Assembly (NCBI GenBank): GCA_930367205.1
Contig: OV884014.1
Coordinates: 71,093,104-71,157,103 of the forward strand
Direction: 5' to 3'
From: Acanthosoma haemorrhoidale
Lineage: Eukaryota; Arthropoda; Insecta; Hemiptera; Acanthosomatidae
Length of the DNA: 64,000 bases
Positions 31,954 through 43,330 of this stretch are shown one piece after another; position 1 is the first letter of the stretch, and the number at the start of each line of letters is the position of its first letter. Both the position numbers and the translations under genes were made by a program. The notes beneath the pieces are model-generated. The model saw only the letters and a program-made list of their open reading frames with translations, had not been told where the DNA came from and searched no databases.

Positions 31954-32898
31954 TGCATAATTATATGCATTTTCTTTTTCTTAGCTCTCTAATTATAAGA
32001 TTAACGATGACGGAAAAATAAAGGAATAGTTGGGTTGAGCGGATCCTTGTACTGGGAGTACCTGCTTGAAGGTGGTGTGAGAGGATTAAGGAGTGTGGGA
32101 ATCCTTGGTAGAGGATGATTGTTGCGGTACAGTGGTGAGAGTCCACTGGTGGCTGGGCCTAGAGTCTCTCTAGGCATGTAGTGCAGTCTTATTTAGTCGG
32201 ATAGCAGTGATGGGTGGGTGCCTGCTAGAGGCTTGTTGTTGGTGGGCCAAGGGCCGTGATGCCCACCGTTTGGTCTGCTTTACTAGATCTTGAGTGTTGC
32301 CATCTTGCCGGTAGCGGTGGGGGTGTCATGTCTCGGAAAAGAGGGTTTTGGCTATGTTTCATCGAGTCAAAGACCTTGATGTGTCTTCTTTGGATGGCTT
32401 CGGTGTTGGTGGGGACCTCGAACTTTTCGTGGAGGTCGGGAGCCTTCATATCACTATGTTGGCCATAGTGCCGTGCGCAGGATTTTTTTCTAGAAGCTCT
32501 GGAGTCGAGTTCTTGTGTGTAGGAATCGGAAGAGTGGTGTCACAAACAGTAGAGCTGGCCTCAGGACGCTCTTATATATTAACAGTTTCAGCCGAAGGGA
32601 TATAGCCGGGTTTGTGATGAGATGCTGAAGAGAGTAGTAAGTCCTACGTACTCTTTTCAACTTCTTCTGCAGGTGTGTGTAGAACGTCATGTGTCTGCCT
32701 AGGTTGATGCCTAGGTAGCATATGCTGTTGGAAAGTTTGCATTTAGTCCCGTCTATGGTTAAGCTGGGTGGACGCTTTCTTTTCTCATGCTGGAAGGAGA
32801 AGATGATACCTTGAGTCTTGGCTGGGTTGAGGCTGGTGCTGTAGACCCCTATATCGTCCGCATATGCCGCTACCTCACAATTGGAGTGCATAATTATA
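31954..32898 (-). mobile_element. 5'-truncated LINE family B copy with 12-bp target duplication
   Basis: tgcataattata occurs at 31954-31965 and 32887-32898. Read on the reverse strand, the insert begins at 32886 inside the reverse transcriptase active-site region, continues through the end of the ORF to about 32225, then a 3' UTR, and ends in agagagctaag plus an A-rich tail next to the left duplication. The last 200 bases match 58931-59152 closely. Confidence 0.92.
32225..32886 (-). pseudogene. Broken C-terminal half of family B LINE reverse transcriptase
   Basis: The reverse-strand frame starts with the RT active-site motif YADD (AYADDIGVYSTSLNPAKT) and continues with SICYLGINLG and LLIYKSVLRPALL, the order seen in Jockey-type RT. 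It is interrupted near 32460-32490: the first part ends by 32490 and the homologous C-terminal part (LHEKFEVP, IQRRHIKVFDSM) resumes in another frame from 32449. Fingers and palm upstream of YADD, the endonuclease and ORF1 are absent. It is a dead copy and no product is expected. Confidence 0.88.
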
Positions 32899-35541
32899 CA
32901 TAAATGATCACATACTCCTTTTACCGCCGCCTAGCTTCTTTTTTGAGAAGGGGGTGACTGAATCTCGTTTTATTCTAGTCAACTAGTAGAGAAGTGTTCA
33001 GTTGAAACTGGTCAGAGTAGTGATGCGGCAGACCCTTGCGTTTACAATAGTGGGGAAACGTTTATATCCGGCATATTTAATTACTTGTCATGTGCTTTGG
33101 TGTTAATATATACTTAATAAAGGAAAAACTGACAAAAATTATTCAACGTGAAAAAAAATTAGTCCGTATCTTTTACCTACTCACTCTCTCCCTTACTTTC
33201 TCAGGTTTCAGATCTGAGCTTCCATACTTTTGAACTCCTGACCTCATAGGAATCAACAACTAATTGCTGTTTTCGTTTAAAAATATCGCAGTCTTGATAT
33301 TGCTAAAAAAATGAAAAGCTAACATATTTTTGATTAATATTTTAGTGCAATTTGGATGACTTGTAACCAGCATTGTGGTCATTAAAGTTAATAGTTATTA
33401 AACATGCAGTGGGATCGTGTAAAATATTGACACCGGTAGGAACGGTGATTCGGATTAGCCTGTTAGTAATTAGAGGCAGTATAAAGCTTTGTTAGGTATC
33501 GTAACTATTTTTATTATTATGTTAATAGTGTAATTTTATGTCTATATTATAATATAAATCACCTGGTATACCTTAATTTTTTATTTGATTAATGAAAAAT
33601 CACTAAGGTATATGTGATGACAGTAACAAAAGCACATGAAAACGAAACATTATCATTAAGACAAACATCATGATTTAAACAAACGCAGTTCTTTCAAAAA
33701 ATCTTTTTATTTTCGTTCAATGCCGATGCCTCGTTTTGGGGGTTTGATTGGTCTTTCACTGGTGGCTTCCTACTTCCCAGATATGTCCCCTGATGTGAAT
33801 ACATGCGGTGGCATCATTAAGTTTTCTTGGTTAATACCGGTCCAAGTGACATGAGGAAATTTAGCAGAACAAGTGGGACATCTGGACCAGGTCCAAATGC
33901 CTGACATAGCTGGCGTGAAAAGCCTCTGAAATAGACGGCCTGTCTCGACGCGGTCTGATGCTCTTACGTCAACTCTTCACATGAGCCGCGAGCTCTTCGC
34001 GATTGCGAGTTGCAATCTCCTATTTATTTTTGGAATTCAAAATTCTTGGCAAAATAATCCAAGTCATGATAAATAAATAATAAGCCGAATAAATGTCCCA
34101 CGTGCGGCGTTCATAGAAATTCCGTTGGCATAGTTTTCAGAACAAGTCTACTTTCTCTGAGACCATGTTTACGAATTGAACGTTATATTTAAATTTAATA
34201 GTCGGCTCAACTTACCCGCATGTATTTTTCGAACTTGTGAGAACATGCGCGGTAAAAAAAACTTTTAAAAATTAGAAGTGAGTTTTAACTGCTTTAATAA
34301 CGACCCACTCTTCATTTCTAATATCCACTAGACATTTTCTTCCAGGGTTGACGTGACGAGTAGTCTCCAGGTCAACCAGATTTATACAATTTCGCAGATG
34401 GAGTTATGAATTTTCATTAAACGAAAAACAAAACTTCGAAGTATGCGCTACTTATTTTACACGATTTGAGGAAATATATTATCAGTTAAAAAATCGCTTT
34501 CTAGATTTAGAAATTAAACAATTAACTCTGCACGGATTCATTTTTTGCTCTGTTAAGGGTTGATTTACCAGAAGTAATTCGGTTTCTTTAGATAAGGGTA
34601 TTTGTCAATCGTTTTGTATTACTGAAGGTGGTTGGAATATTTGAATTTTTTCCGTTCGATTATTTAATATTTACTCTATGCAGCATTACGCTGGAGTGGC
34701 TCGAGTACCGCAACTTGAGGGCCTATTGTGACTTGAGGCCGGGCCGGGGCAACGAACGCACTCAACCCCTAGCCGTTCATAAATAAACAATAATCACCCT
34801 CCTTAGCTCAACCACTTCATAAACCTCAAGGGGGAAAAGGGGTTGAAAAAATTTGAGGGATGAAAAAAAAAACCGAAAAAAAAACCTGACGTGAAATATA
34901 TCTTGGGGGAGCATTATTCTTCCTGACTCTAACTGCCTTCTCTGACGAGGCATGCTTTATGGAACGAAACATATCCGCTTCATAAACTCTGTCCTTCTTA
35001 TATAATAATTAATTATGTTTTAATGATCTCTAATTACGAAATCGACTCATAATACTCCTGAAGAAAGCTGTTATACTATACACTCATCTGTTATTCTTCC
35101 TATAAATATTGCATCCTGAATGTCCTTGGTTTCAGTCTCATTAATATACTTTAGTCATTATAAATACTGAATATGTACTCGTTGTGGAATTTTCTAACAA
35201 ATTCGTGACAAAATTACCGCCGAGTTTAATGGCTATTAGGAAATACATTGGAGAACTGCAGATAACCAACTTCTAGATTATTTGGTCAACTAAACATAGC
35301 AGTCGAATAAAACATTGACCGCTCTTGTACCAATTTCTTCACCACGAATAAATAGAAGTTCCTCTCTTCTCGTACCGGAAAATACCTGCTTACGTTTCCA
35401 TATTTTAATAATAAAAATCTTAGTTAGAGAGAGGGATCTCTCTAGTGGCATGGGTGTAGCTCGGCCTCTGACCTGTCTACATAAGGTCGAAATTTGGAGC
35501 TTTTTCCATTTATTCGGAACCCGGCACCTGAAGTAAACCTT

Positions 35542-35542
<1 letters not shown>
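32899..35542. other. AT-rich intergenic sequence
   Basis: Nothing recognised. A GC-richer patch at 34690-34770 contains actTGAGG words in direct repeat but no reading frame. Confidence 0.45.

Positions 35543-35626
<84 letters not shown>
35543..35626. repeat. (CT)n microsatellite
   Basis: An uninterrupted run of about 42 CT units, ending in ctccctcc. It creates artificial Leu-Ser and Arg-Glu repeat frames on the two strands, which should not be read as genes. Confidence 0.97.
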
Positions 35627-35631
<5 letters not shown>

Positions 35632-36442
35632 CTTGGAAGAGATTCCTTCCATGTGGACTACGATCTCTGGGGCCCTACCAACTTTATATAGTAGCGTCTC
35701 CCCCAGTGATCCAGTCTGTCTCTCTCCGCTTCTCACTCCTCTATGGGATCCGGACGGTTTTCACCTACCCTTAAATACCGAGTATAAATTCGTGGTCATT
35801 CCAAGTCCACGTAAACTACCTATAATACCTATCCTGTACCTCTTCTCCTGAACATAGTGCACTGTCGGGGCACACCTTCTAAGATCTTATGGAGTCAGAT
35901 CATTACGAATAAAGCTGCCCGCCAACTAGGCCGCCAGCACAAGTCAATCATCACAGGTTTACCCATTTTATCTCTTTCTTAACGCCCGCCGGGCAGAGGC
36001 CGGGTTGAAGAGACCCTAGCCCGCGGTGGGCGCCCCCCTTCCTAACCCGACAACTACATTTTCGCGCCGTGGAAAGCACAAGGGACAATAAGTCCTTAAG
36101 GTTTGGTCAAAAACTGTGAACACCACTTTATTCCCAATTGTTAGGCAATTTAATTATAATCCGCTGAACTAAAAGAATAACATAATTCATACATAATCTA
36201 CTTGTTCATTCATTCCTTATACAAAGAAGATATTCTAGGGCAACCCGTGGAAATGAGGTGATAAACCTTTTGCACTGTTTACATTCTTTATACCGCGCAA
36301 TACAAAATCTTTGAAGAATAAGTTTTAATATTATTCATTTCTGTAGAGTTATGTACAAAAAACAAAAACAGAGCAGTATGGAAAGGGTCAGCATCAACTT
36401 TACATGGCATTTATGGAATCCTGACATAGTGGATTATTGCAG

Positions 36443-36958
36443 ATGGACGACACCGAGATTCAGGAGACTGTGGAGTCGATCCTGGGAAAAGGGGCGAAGG
36501 TTCTGGACTGCGAGAAGAAGTCCACTATCCGCGAGGAGGAGGTTCTGCTGGTGAACGGTTGCCGGATCCGGCTGGAAGGTGCCGAGGGTGCTGTGATCAG
36601 GGAAGCATTGGTCCACGGAACGGCACCGCACTCGGACGTCCTTAACCAGATCCTGATGCGGGCCGGGATCCTTTCGGCTCCTGTCCGCCTGGAGACCAGC
36701 CTCAGCGTCAAGTCCTCCGTGGTGACCCGGGAGCAGGTGACCGTGGCCCGGGGAGGCAAAGTGGTTGACGGACGCTCTAGAGAGACCAAGGAGGACAATT
36801 ACTACTCTAGTACAACCGCCGAAGTGTGGGAGCCCGTACCTTCGCCGGCCAGCAGCCTCACCTCCGTCACCAAACCCTTCTCCTCGAGGTCTTCCACTTC
36901 CGAAGAATCTGCAGGCTCCGATCTCGGCATCTCCGATCTCTCCCTAACTGACTCATCA
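36443..36958 (+). CDS. Exon of an unrecognised host protein-coding gene (partial)
   Basis: A GC-rich coding block, unlike its AT-rich surroundings, encodes 172 residues from ATG (36443) in one frame. A likely splice acceptor (ttattgcag) ends just before the ATG, and a consensus donor TCA|GTGAGT lies at 36959, leaving phase 0. In the genomic frame only 8 more codons follow before a stop, which supports splicing there. The N-terminal half is acidic and mixed alpha/beta in character (for example EEEVLLVNGCRIRLEGAEG), the middle has VTREQVTVARGGKVVDGRS, and the end is Ser/Thr/Pro-rich and probably disordered. No signal peptide or membrane segment is seen. I do not recognise the family. If the acceptor is used, earlier exons lie upstream; otherwise this is the first coding exon. 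Later exons were not found in the window. Confidence 0.72.
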
Positions 36959-39900
36959 GTGAGTATTCTCATTCTTTTTACTTGAGTATTAATCATTTAT
37001 AATTGAAATATTTACTATTATTAATATGCTTTATTTAATAACAGTGTCTTAGAGACGAGAAGGTGAAAAGGAGGGGTTTAGAAAACAAAATGCTTTGCCA
37101 AACAAAGAATACTCTATAAAAAACATAATAGTAGGTATCAGTCAGGTCTGGCTGTTTCCAATAAATAAAAAATTCTTTTAATCAAAAACAACTGTCTGAT
37201 TTTTGTGATGGTCAAGATACATCAACGCCATAACTAAGCATTAAAAATAATATAACGTGAAGAAAAGTGTTTTTAAGCTAACCGCAAGCTCTGTATGCGC
37301 TTTAAATACTAGACTAGATGTTAGTTAGAGACCACACAGCTCTGTATACGCTTTAAATACTAGACTAGATGTTAGTTAGAGACCACACAGCTCTGTAGGA
37401 ATGAACCCATTCGGATTTTATAGGTTGACTTGTATCGAAACGATTACCAAGAAGACCATACTGCCATGACACTGTCACGATAATGACAGCGCTTCCTTTG
37501 TCTGATATAAATAACATTCTTGTCTCGAACTCAATACATTCTAGCTGTTGTTCTGATCATTTTTTTCAAGCATTTGAGATCGTCTGATCTGTACATAGAA
37601 TAACTTCAAGTATTGTTAAATGATACTCTAGAAGAAGATATTTTTTCTTTCGAAAATTTATTTACATCAATAATGAACTGATTTGTATTTCATGGTAAAA
37701 TACTTGAAAATAAACGATGAAGAAAATTAAGAAACGAAATCAAGGTAGGTGGTACTAGTGTGGACCGGAGACCTACGTTTCTTAAGATTTATTATTAAAT
37801 TACTGAAAAACAATTGGTTAATTTCGATTTATTAAAAGACAAAACATCTTATCACTAGAAATCGCCTTTCAGCAAACAATTAAAATTTGAGGGTCGGAAT
37901 ACGTACGTCAGTGCAACAGTAGGACATCTCATTTTTGCGTGATTTTTAGGACGATAAGTGTTAATACTGGAACAGTTAAAGAAAAGTATGAAAATAGAAT
38001 TGGCGAAACCATTTGATCTGTATTACTTATTGATAATTTCAGTAAAAAAGAGTTTAGCAAAATTCAAGTTCGATTTTCCAAAAACTTCCATAGTTGTCTT
38101 ACGGTTACATGGAGGTAGCGATAAATCGCATAGTAAGGGGAAAAAGTTGACCTGTCGATTTATATATTTTGATGAACGAAACACACCCGATGAATGTCTA
38201 TTGTTAACTGAAACCTGTTAAAATAGGCCACTTGTCTCTCTTTCAGCAAACGTGTACGCATGTGAGGGATACGTGTGAGACGAGTTATTTCATGATGATT
38301 TTCGTCTCAATCAATACCTATCACATCCCGAATCTCGTTCGAATTTACGGGCACATAATTTGGTTATTTCGTCGTTAGCTCCATCTTGTCGCCAAGAATT
38401 CGTCTTTTTTAAAAATAATTATGTTTAGGAGAAATCATTATCACCAATTGAAAAAATAAATAAACATATCCAGCATTCTAACGTTTAAAATTTATTATAC
38501 TTTTATAAATTGTAAATAACTATAACGATTGTAACCTGTAAGAGGTAAGAACGTTATTGAGTGCCTGATTTCGTTGCCCCTCCCCCCAATAGTCTATGAT
38601 ATATTGAAACCTACCTCATTTTTTACCATTTCTCTTTCTACTTTATTTGATAAATTTAAGTTAACTAATTTGGCAGGTCCGTCATTAGATCTTTAATTCA
38701 GATTTTTTTATGTCTTTGACATAGGAATTTACCCCGATTGAATCGCCCGATCTCAAGGCTAATGTTTTAGTTATTAATAAATTGAGAAACTAGGAATTGT
38801 GAAATATATTCAAATAAAATGGTTATAACAAATAATTATAATTAACATAGATTACTGACAAAAGTATAAAAAAAATATTCAATTCCTTTTAAATTAGGAT
38901 AATTACCACTAATTACAAACTTGAATTTGAGCTCAATTTCTTTTAATGGATCCATAATAAAAACAATATTAATATCACCCAATCGATGATCTTCCTGTAA
39001 TCCAATCAACGTTACTCTCTGCTGTTGGTTCTTCTCCTCTCTTCCTGTATGGTAACCGCCAATTCGGGAGCTTGCTAACCCGTTCTTCCCGACGGTTGTG
39101 GTAAGACTGCCGGTTTATCTCATCCCCACTCCTAGGAGCATAAGGGAAAATGCTTACCAGATGTGAGGGTTCCTGGTCATGATATTTTCAAATATCATGA
39201 ATGTTACAATATGTACATATTATCTTTTCGTTATTATCTTTAATGTGCTCACAATAATAGGAAAAAGAGGTCAAGAACAATGACAAATGAAGATCGGTCC
39301 CAGTTTGAATGTAGAGCCTGACCCTCCGGGCTCAGCTTTGATACGAATTATTAAAAAAAAGTAAAGTTATTCAAACATCTTGAATTAATTTTTAAATGCA
39401 TTGAATAAGTTGAGGGTGTTTCCCATCGCAGCCACCTTCTATTTTATGTTATATAAGGACATTTTTTTTTATCCTGCAATTAAAGTCTTAACGTATTATT
39501 AGATTCGACCTTTTCGTTTCGGTTATGCAACGCCACATGTAGAGAAACGTTTCCCGACTATTGCTTATCTAAATATTACAATCAGATTTTTTTTTGTCAG
39601 TTAATTCATTCAGTCAACCTAAACTTTAATTTTGCCCTGTAAGGGATTATAATTCTGTAATTTATTAGAATTTTAAACTAAGATTTTATTTTATAGTGCA
39701 GCCTCCTCACATAACAAGCACAACACTTATTAAAACTTCGGATAACAGCATCATAAAAAGAAATATATTAAATCATCATCATATTAATTCATATCCCCTT
39801 GGGATATTTGTTCGATAAATTAAAGTATAGTACTTTAATCATGGCAGTAGAGCCGAAAGTAAACAATTTAGTAATAAAAATATGAACAGGCTACAAATAT

Positions 39901-40128
39901 TTTCAGTAATTCAGTGTTTTTGTCTACATTCTTATTGAATTTTGAAATTGATAAACCCAGAATATTAGATCTATTTTTTGAATATTGCTGACATCGTAAC
40001 ACTTGATTTTTTAGGATCCTAGAACCTATTTTTTTTTTCATTACACTTATATTTCCCCATCAAATTTCCGGTTGAAAGGAATTTCAATTATATGTTTTAG
40101 TACTACTATTTTAGACAAAGTTAGCTTT
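36959..40128. other. Probable intron or intergenic AT-rich sequence
   Basis: It follows the donor at 36959. No further exon with both splice sites could be supported. It includes the tandem repeat at 37288-37397. The 37958-38221 frame has no motif. Confidence 0.4.
37288..37397. repeat. 51-bp tandem repeat, about 2.15 copies
   Basis: The unit beginning gctctgtatgcgctttaaat at 37288 recurs at 37339 with one visible substitution (gcg to acg region) and begins again at 37390. The near identity suggests a recent duplication. Confidence 0.9.
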
Positions 40129-40213
40129 GGATCCGTTCACCCCAAATAAATTTTCCTTTATTTTTCCCTTATCCTTTATTTTCAATGTATGAGAGCTGAT
40201 TAAAAAAAATTTA
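40129..40213 (+). mobile_element. 3' terminal fragment of LINE family B
   Basis: ggatccgttcaccccaaata at 40129, then a TTTTCC...TTTTTCCC block, a tgagagct end and an A run, as in the other family B copies. Only about 85 bases remain. A short agcttt at 40123-40128 and 40214-40219 may be the target duplication but is too short to be decisive. Confidence 0.65.
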
Positions 40214-40220
40214 AGCTTTT

Positions 40221-40600
40221 ATTCTACTATAGAAGTTTTATAAAATAACAAAACCCGTATATAATGTAGAGACGCTACAGGAAATTCAAAAATAATTTGT
40301 AGTAGATTCGCCAGAGGATCTATAATTCTATATAATTATCTGTAAATTTAAAGGGGCTATGAAGGGGATTGGTAGTTAGCTTAATAACAAGCCAGTGTTT
40401 GACAATATGACCCCACCACCCTTCCCGCATCGATTGGAACAGATTGTCAGGGAAAATTGGGTTAGGATTTTGTTTGTTAGTTTTAAGTCTATGATTCATA
40501 AGGCGAATCCCATCACTTTTAAACATTTAGACAGTTAATGTATAATGTACATTATCATCAGTAGATCTTCTTACAGAGATCATCTTACAGATAGAAAATG
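40221..40600 (+). repeat. Dispersed repeat R1, copy 3 (rearranged)
   Basis: 40221-40310 resembles 150-230 (tataatgtag...gctacaggaaat), and 40469-40600 resembles 48-170 (ttagttttaagtctatgatt and onward to gatagaaaatgg). The two parts are in the opposite order to copy 1, so this may be the junction of two tandem units or two insertions. Confidence 0.5.
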
Positions 40601-42540
40601 GAAGTGCAGTGGTAACATGAACTTGTGGGTATTATATGTTTACCGTTAGGCTATTGTAACAATTTTCATGGGTCGTGTTCACTCCGCATACATAGGTCGT
40701 GATTTTACTTTATACTTGCAAATGCTGTATTCAATTGCTTAGAAGCATTTTCCAGCCAGCTCTGCTGAATCTAGGATAGCCACTAAGCGATTGAAGAGTC
40801 CTGTCACCCGCAGTTACATTATATCACAGGAGACTGTTATGCTGCCTAGGACGTGTCCGCTGGCGAGGGAAAGTGCTGAAAAAAGCCACATCAATCTCGG
40901 GGTACATTCTCAATGGGACGAGGGGAGTTGCGCAGTAGCAGCTGTTAGTGTTGCCGGGGAGGTCCTATCATTACCTGGCCATTCAATGTGCCAGTGTATA
41001 ATGTGGGGTATCATAAAACATGCTGCATGTGTCCGGGAACCGTTTTTAGATGTGAGAAAACTAATACACCACTTGATCGATGGAAAAGTTACCTAGACAT
41101 TTTTCTACTGGTTAATATTAAAGATGTGACTGACTCAAATTTATTTACATATATTATAAACTAAATTGTATTTTTGGAAACAATATTTTCGAACATAAAT
41201 CAATGGAGTGGAATGCGAAGGAATAGTATTTGAAGATATAATCCACAACGGAATCTCAGAATAACAGTGATATAAGTATAACTTTCATAATTGGACGATG
41301 AAAATAGCCTCTTCACAAACATAAATATGGCAATTATTTAACTAACGTAAAAACTCATTTTATAATCAGATTGTAGCCTATCGCGTGATTTTTATATTAT
41401 CACACGTGCTTCAAATCGAGGATATTATTGAGAGAAATGAAGTGACCAAAACGCATGCTTGGAAAAATATTCATTTGAATACCATTGTCCTCGAAGGAAA
41501 ACATCTTCGTTGAAAAACTTGTTACTTTGTTTTATGACTTTTGCACGAATTCGCTTTATTAGGTGACCTGCCAACGGAGAGCAAACGGGTAATATAGTAT
41601 CGGGCGTTCTGAAAGGACATAGTGTGTATAGAAGAGTAGTAATTTTCATCTATTTGGGAGCTAATTTCAGGTCATTCCTGATCTTAAGGTAATATGGCCT
41701 CTCATCAGTCCGAATGAGCATTACTATCTGTAGTGTAAATAAATTACGGAAAGTTTCTCCATTCGGAGTATGTCCTCTGTGGGCGGTGTATTAGAAATTC
41801 TACCCTGACTGAACTACAATAGTTCTGTCATGGACACGTGGAGTCTATAAGTGGGCAGTACATTTACCAGTCCGTAAATTATTTTGGAGAGACCGAAGCC
41901 TTGGGAAATGATCCATGACTGATCACTGGAGCATTCTATGTCGGAGTGGCCGGTCCACGAGGGAAGCCAGTGGTGCAATAGAAAATAAAACACATCTCGT
42001 TCAAAAGCACAATCATTTTGACGGCTTAGATTTGTCAGCTGGTTGTGAACCGTCCTTCAAAGGGTTGAAAGGATAAGAACTTTTAGGTGTTTTTCGTTTA
42101 TTTGACCACTTAAGGACGGAGTGAAATGGAAAAAACGTGACCGAAAAATACGACTTACTTTTATTAGGTTATAGTGAGATAAGACCAATTAAACCAGAAA
42201 ACAAATTAAATAAAAGCAGATATATTTTAGAAATTATAATTAAAACAAAACGCAAGTGTTGCGAGCTAAGTAAAATTACGTTCTAAAATTATAACAACAT
42301 TGTACCACAAAAAAAAATGGCGCACTTAAAAAAATTCATATATTACCTTCCTGATCGGGTTTCAATTCTTTTTTAAATAATACTGAACGTTTTAAGCAAT
42401 AAGGGCCTGCAAATATGAAAGAAAACCCAAATAAGTATTAAAAAAAAATATTTAAAAATAATTACATAGATTTACATTTTGATTTCTTGTGTAATTGATC
42501 CCTAAAAATTTAACAAAATGATTTCTTAAAATTTAAAATT
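40601..42540. other. Intergenic sequence
   Basis: The 40791-41096 frame (101 codons) is slightly GC-richer but has no recognisable motif or splice sites. Nothing else is seen. Confidence 0.4.
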
Positions 42541-42811
42541 TTTTAAATTTTATAATTCCTTTATTGTGCTAAAATTACAATCTGCCTTGCTAGGCAATAA
42601 GTAATTAAGATATACTATCATTCATACCATATTTACAATTCATCATTCACTCGCTCATTCATACAATATTTACAGACAGCCCAGAGGCCTCCCAAGTCCA
42701 CATGCGAAGAGAAAGCGGAGTCTTGGGAAGTCCCCCGCGCTCCTCCGTCAGCCGCGTCACCGGATACTAGCCAGTAGAGACTGACCAAGAGCGCGAGAAA
42801 ATTTTAAATTT
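42541..42811 (-). mobile_element. 5'-truncated LINE family A copy, reverse strand
   Basis: The reverse complement of 42551-42801 matches the family A 3' UTR at about 4950-5195: a CCGCGTCACCGG-containing GC-rich part, two atgaatg blocks, the stem-loop (42583-42596) and the agcacaataaaggaa end. ttttaaattt at 42541-42550 and 42802-42811 is a candidate 10-bp target duplication, though it is low in complexity. Confidence 0.82.
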
Positions 42812-42814
42812 AAA

Positions 42815-43330
42815 AATGGTTTTGACGGTTTACTTGGCTATCTTATTGCTTTAGTGGAAGACGGTCAAAGCCCAAGATTCGCGGCCCGTGCATTGGGTTT
42901 ACCTCAAACTACTGTTCGGAGAGCAATAACGCGCTCCTGTGAGACAGGTTTGTACAATCACAGACCCGTATTTTGTTAGCCATGAGTGACAGAGCCAATA
43001 GATGACCGGTTTGTTGTACTACAAACCTTTCGGAACTAAACGATTACAACCGGATTACAACTCGGGGAGTCCTAATGTGTGCAGGGAAAAGACATGCTGG
43101 AGTAAATTTAAACCTTCCGAGACCAGTATCAGGTCCATTGTTTACAGAGAAGATCGTAGAATGTTACGGATGTCGTGTTTTTGCCAAAAGCGAATGTCTG
43201 AGATATTACGGAACTAGTCGTTATGTGGTTAACGCCCAAGCGCCTTCGGCAGTCCGGACTTCTTTTATCAAGTACCGAAATGTTTATCAGAGTGATATCA
43301 GATCTGAGAAGTTAAATAAACGAAATCTGT
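42815..43330 (+). pseudogene. Decayed Tc1-like transposase fragment
   Basis: Frame 42815 encodes LIALVEDGQSPRFAARALGL followed by PQTTVRRAITRSCETG, the helix-turn-helix pattern at the N terminus of Tc1/mariner transposases, then stops at about 42977. In another frame the next part reads EPIDDRFVVLQTFRN, as in the Tc1 linker (R-DR-IV-L--RN), followed by an in-frame stop. Further downstream only weak resemblance remains and the DDE catalytic region is not recognisable. At least two breaks rule out a functional enzyme. The LINE copy at 42551-42801 ends against its 5' side. Confidence 0.6.

Noticed and set aside
35290..35736. 148-codon reverse frame with long Arg-Glu repeat, and Leu-Ser frames on the forward strand
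   Set aside because: The repeats are only the translation of the (CT)n microsatellite.
36460..36798. 112-codon reverse frame opposite the exon
   Set aside because: It is the GC-rich antisense shadow of the exon at 36443-36958.
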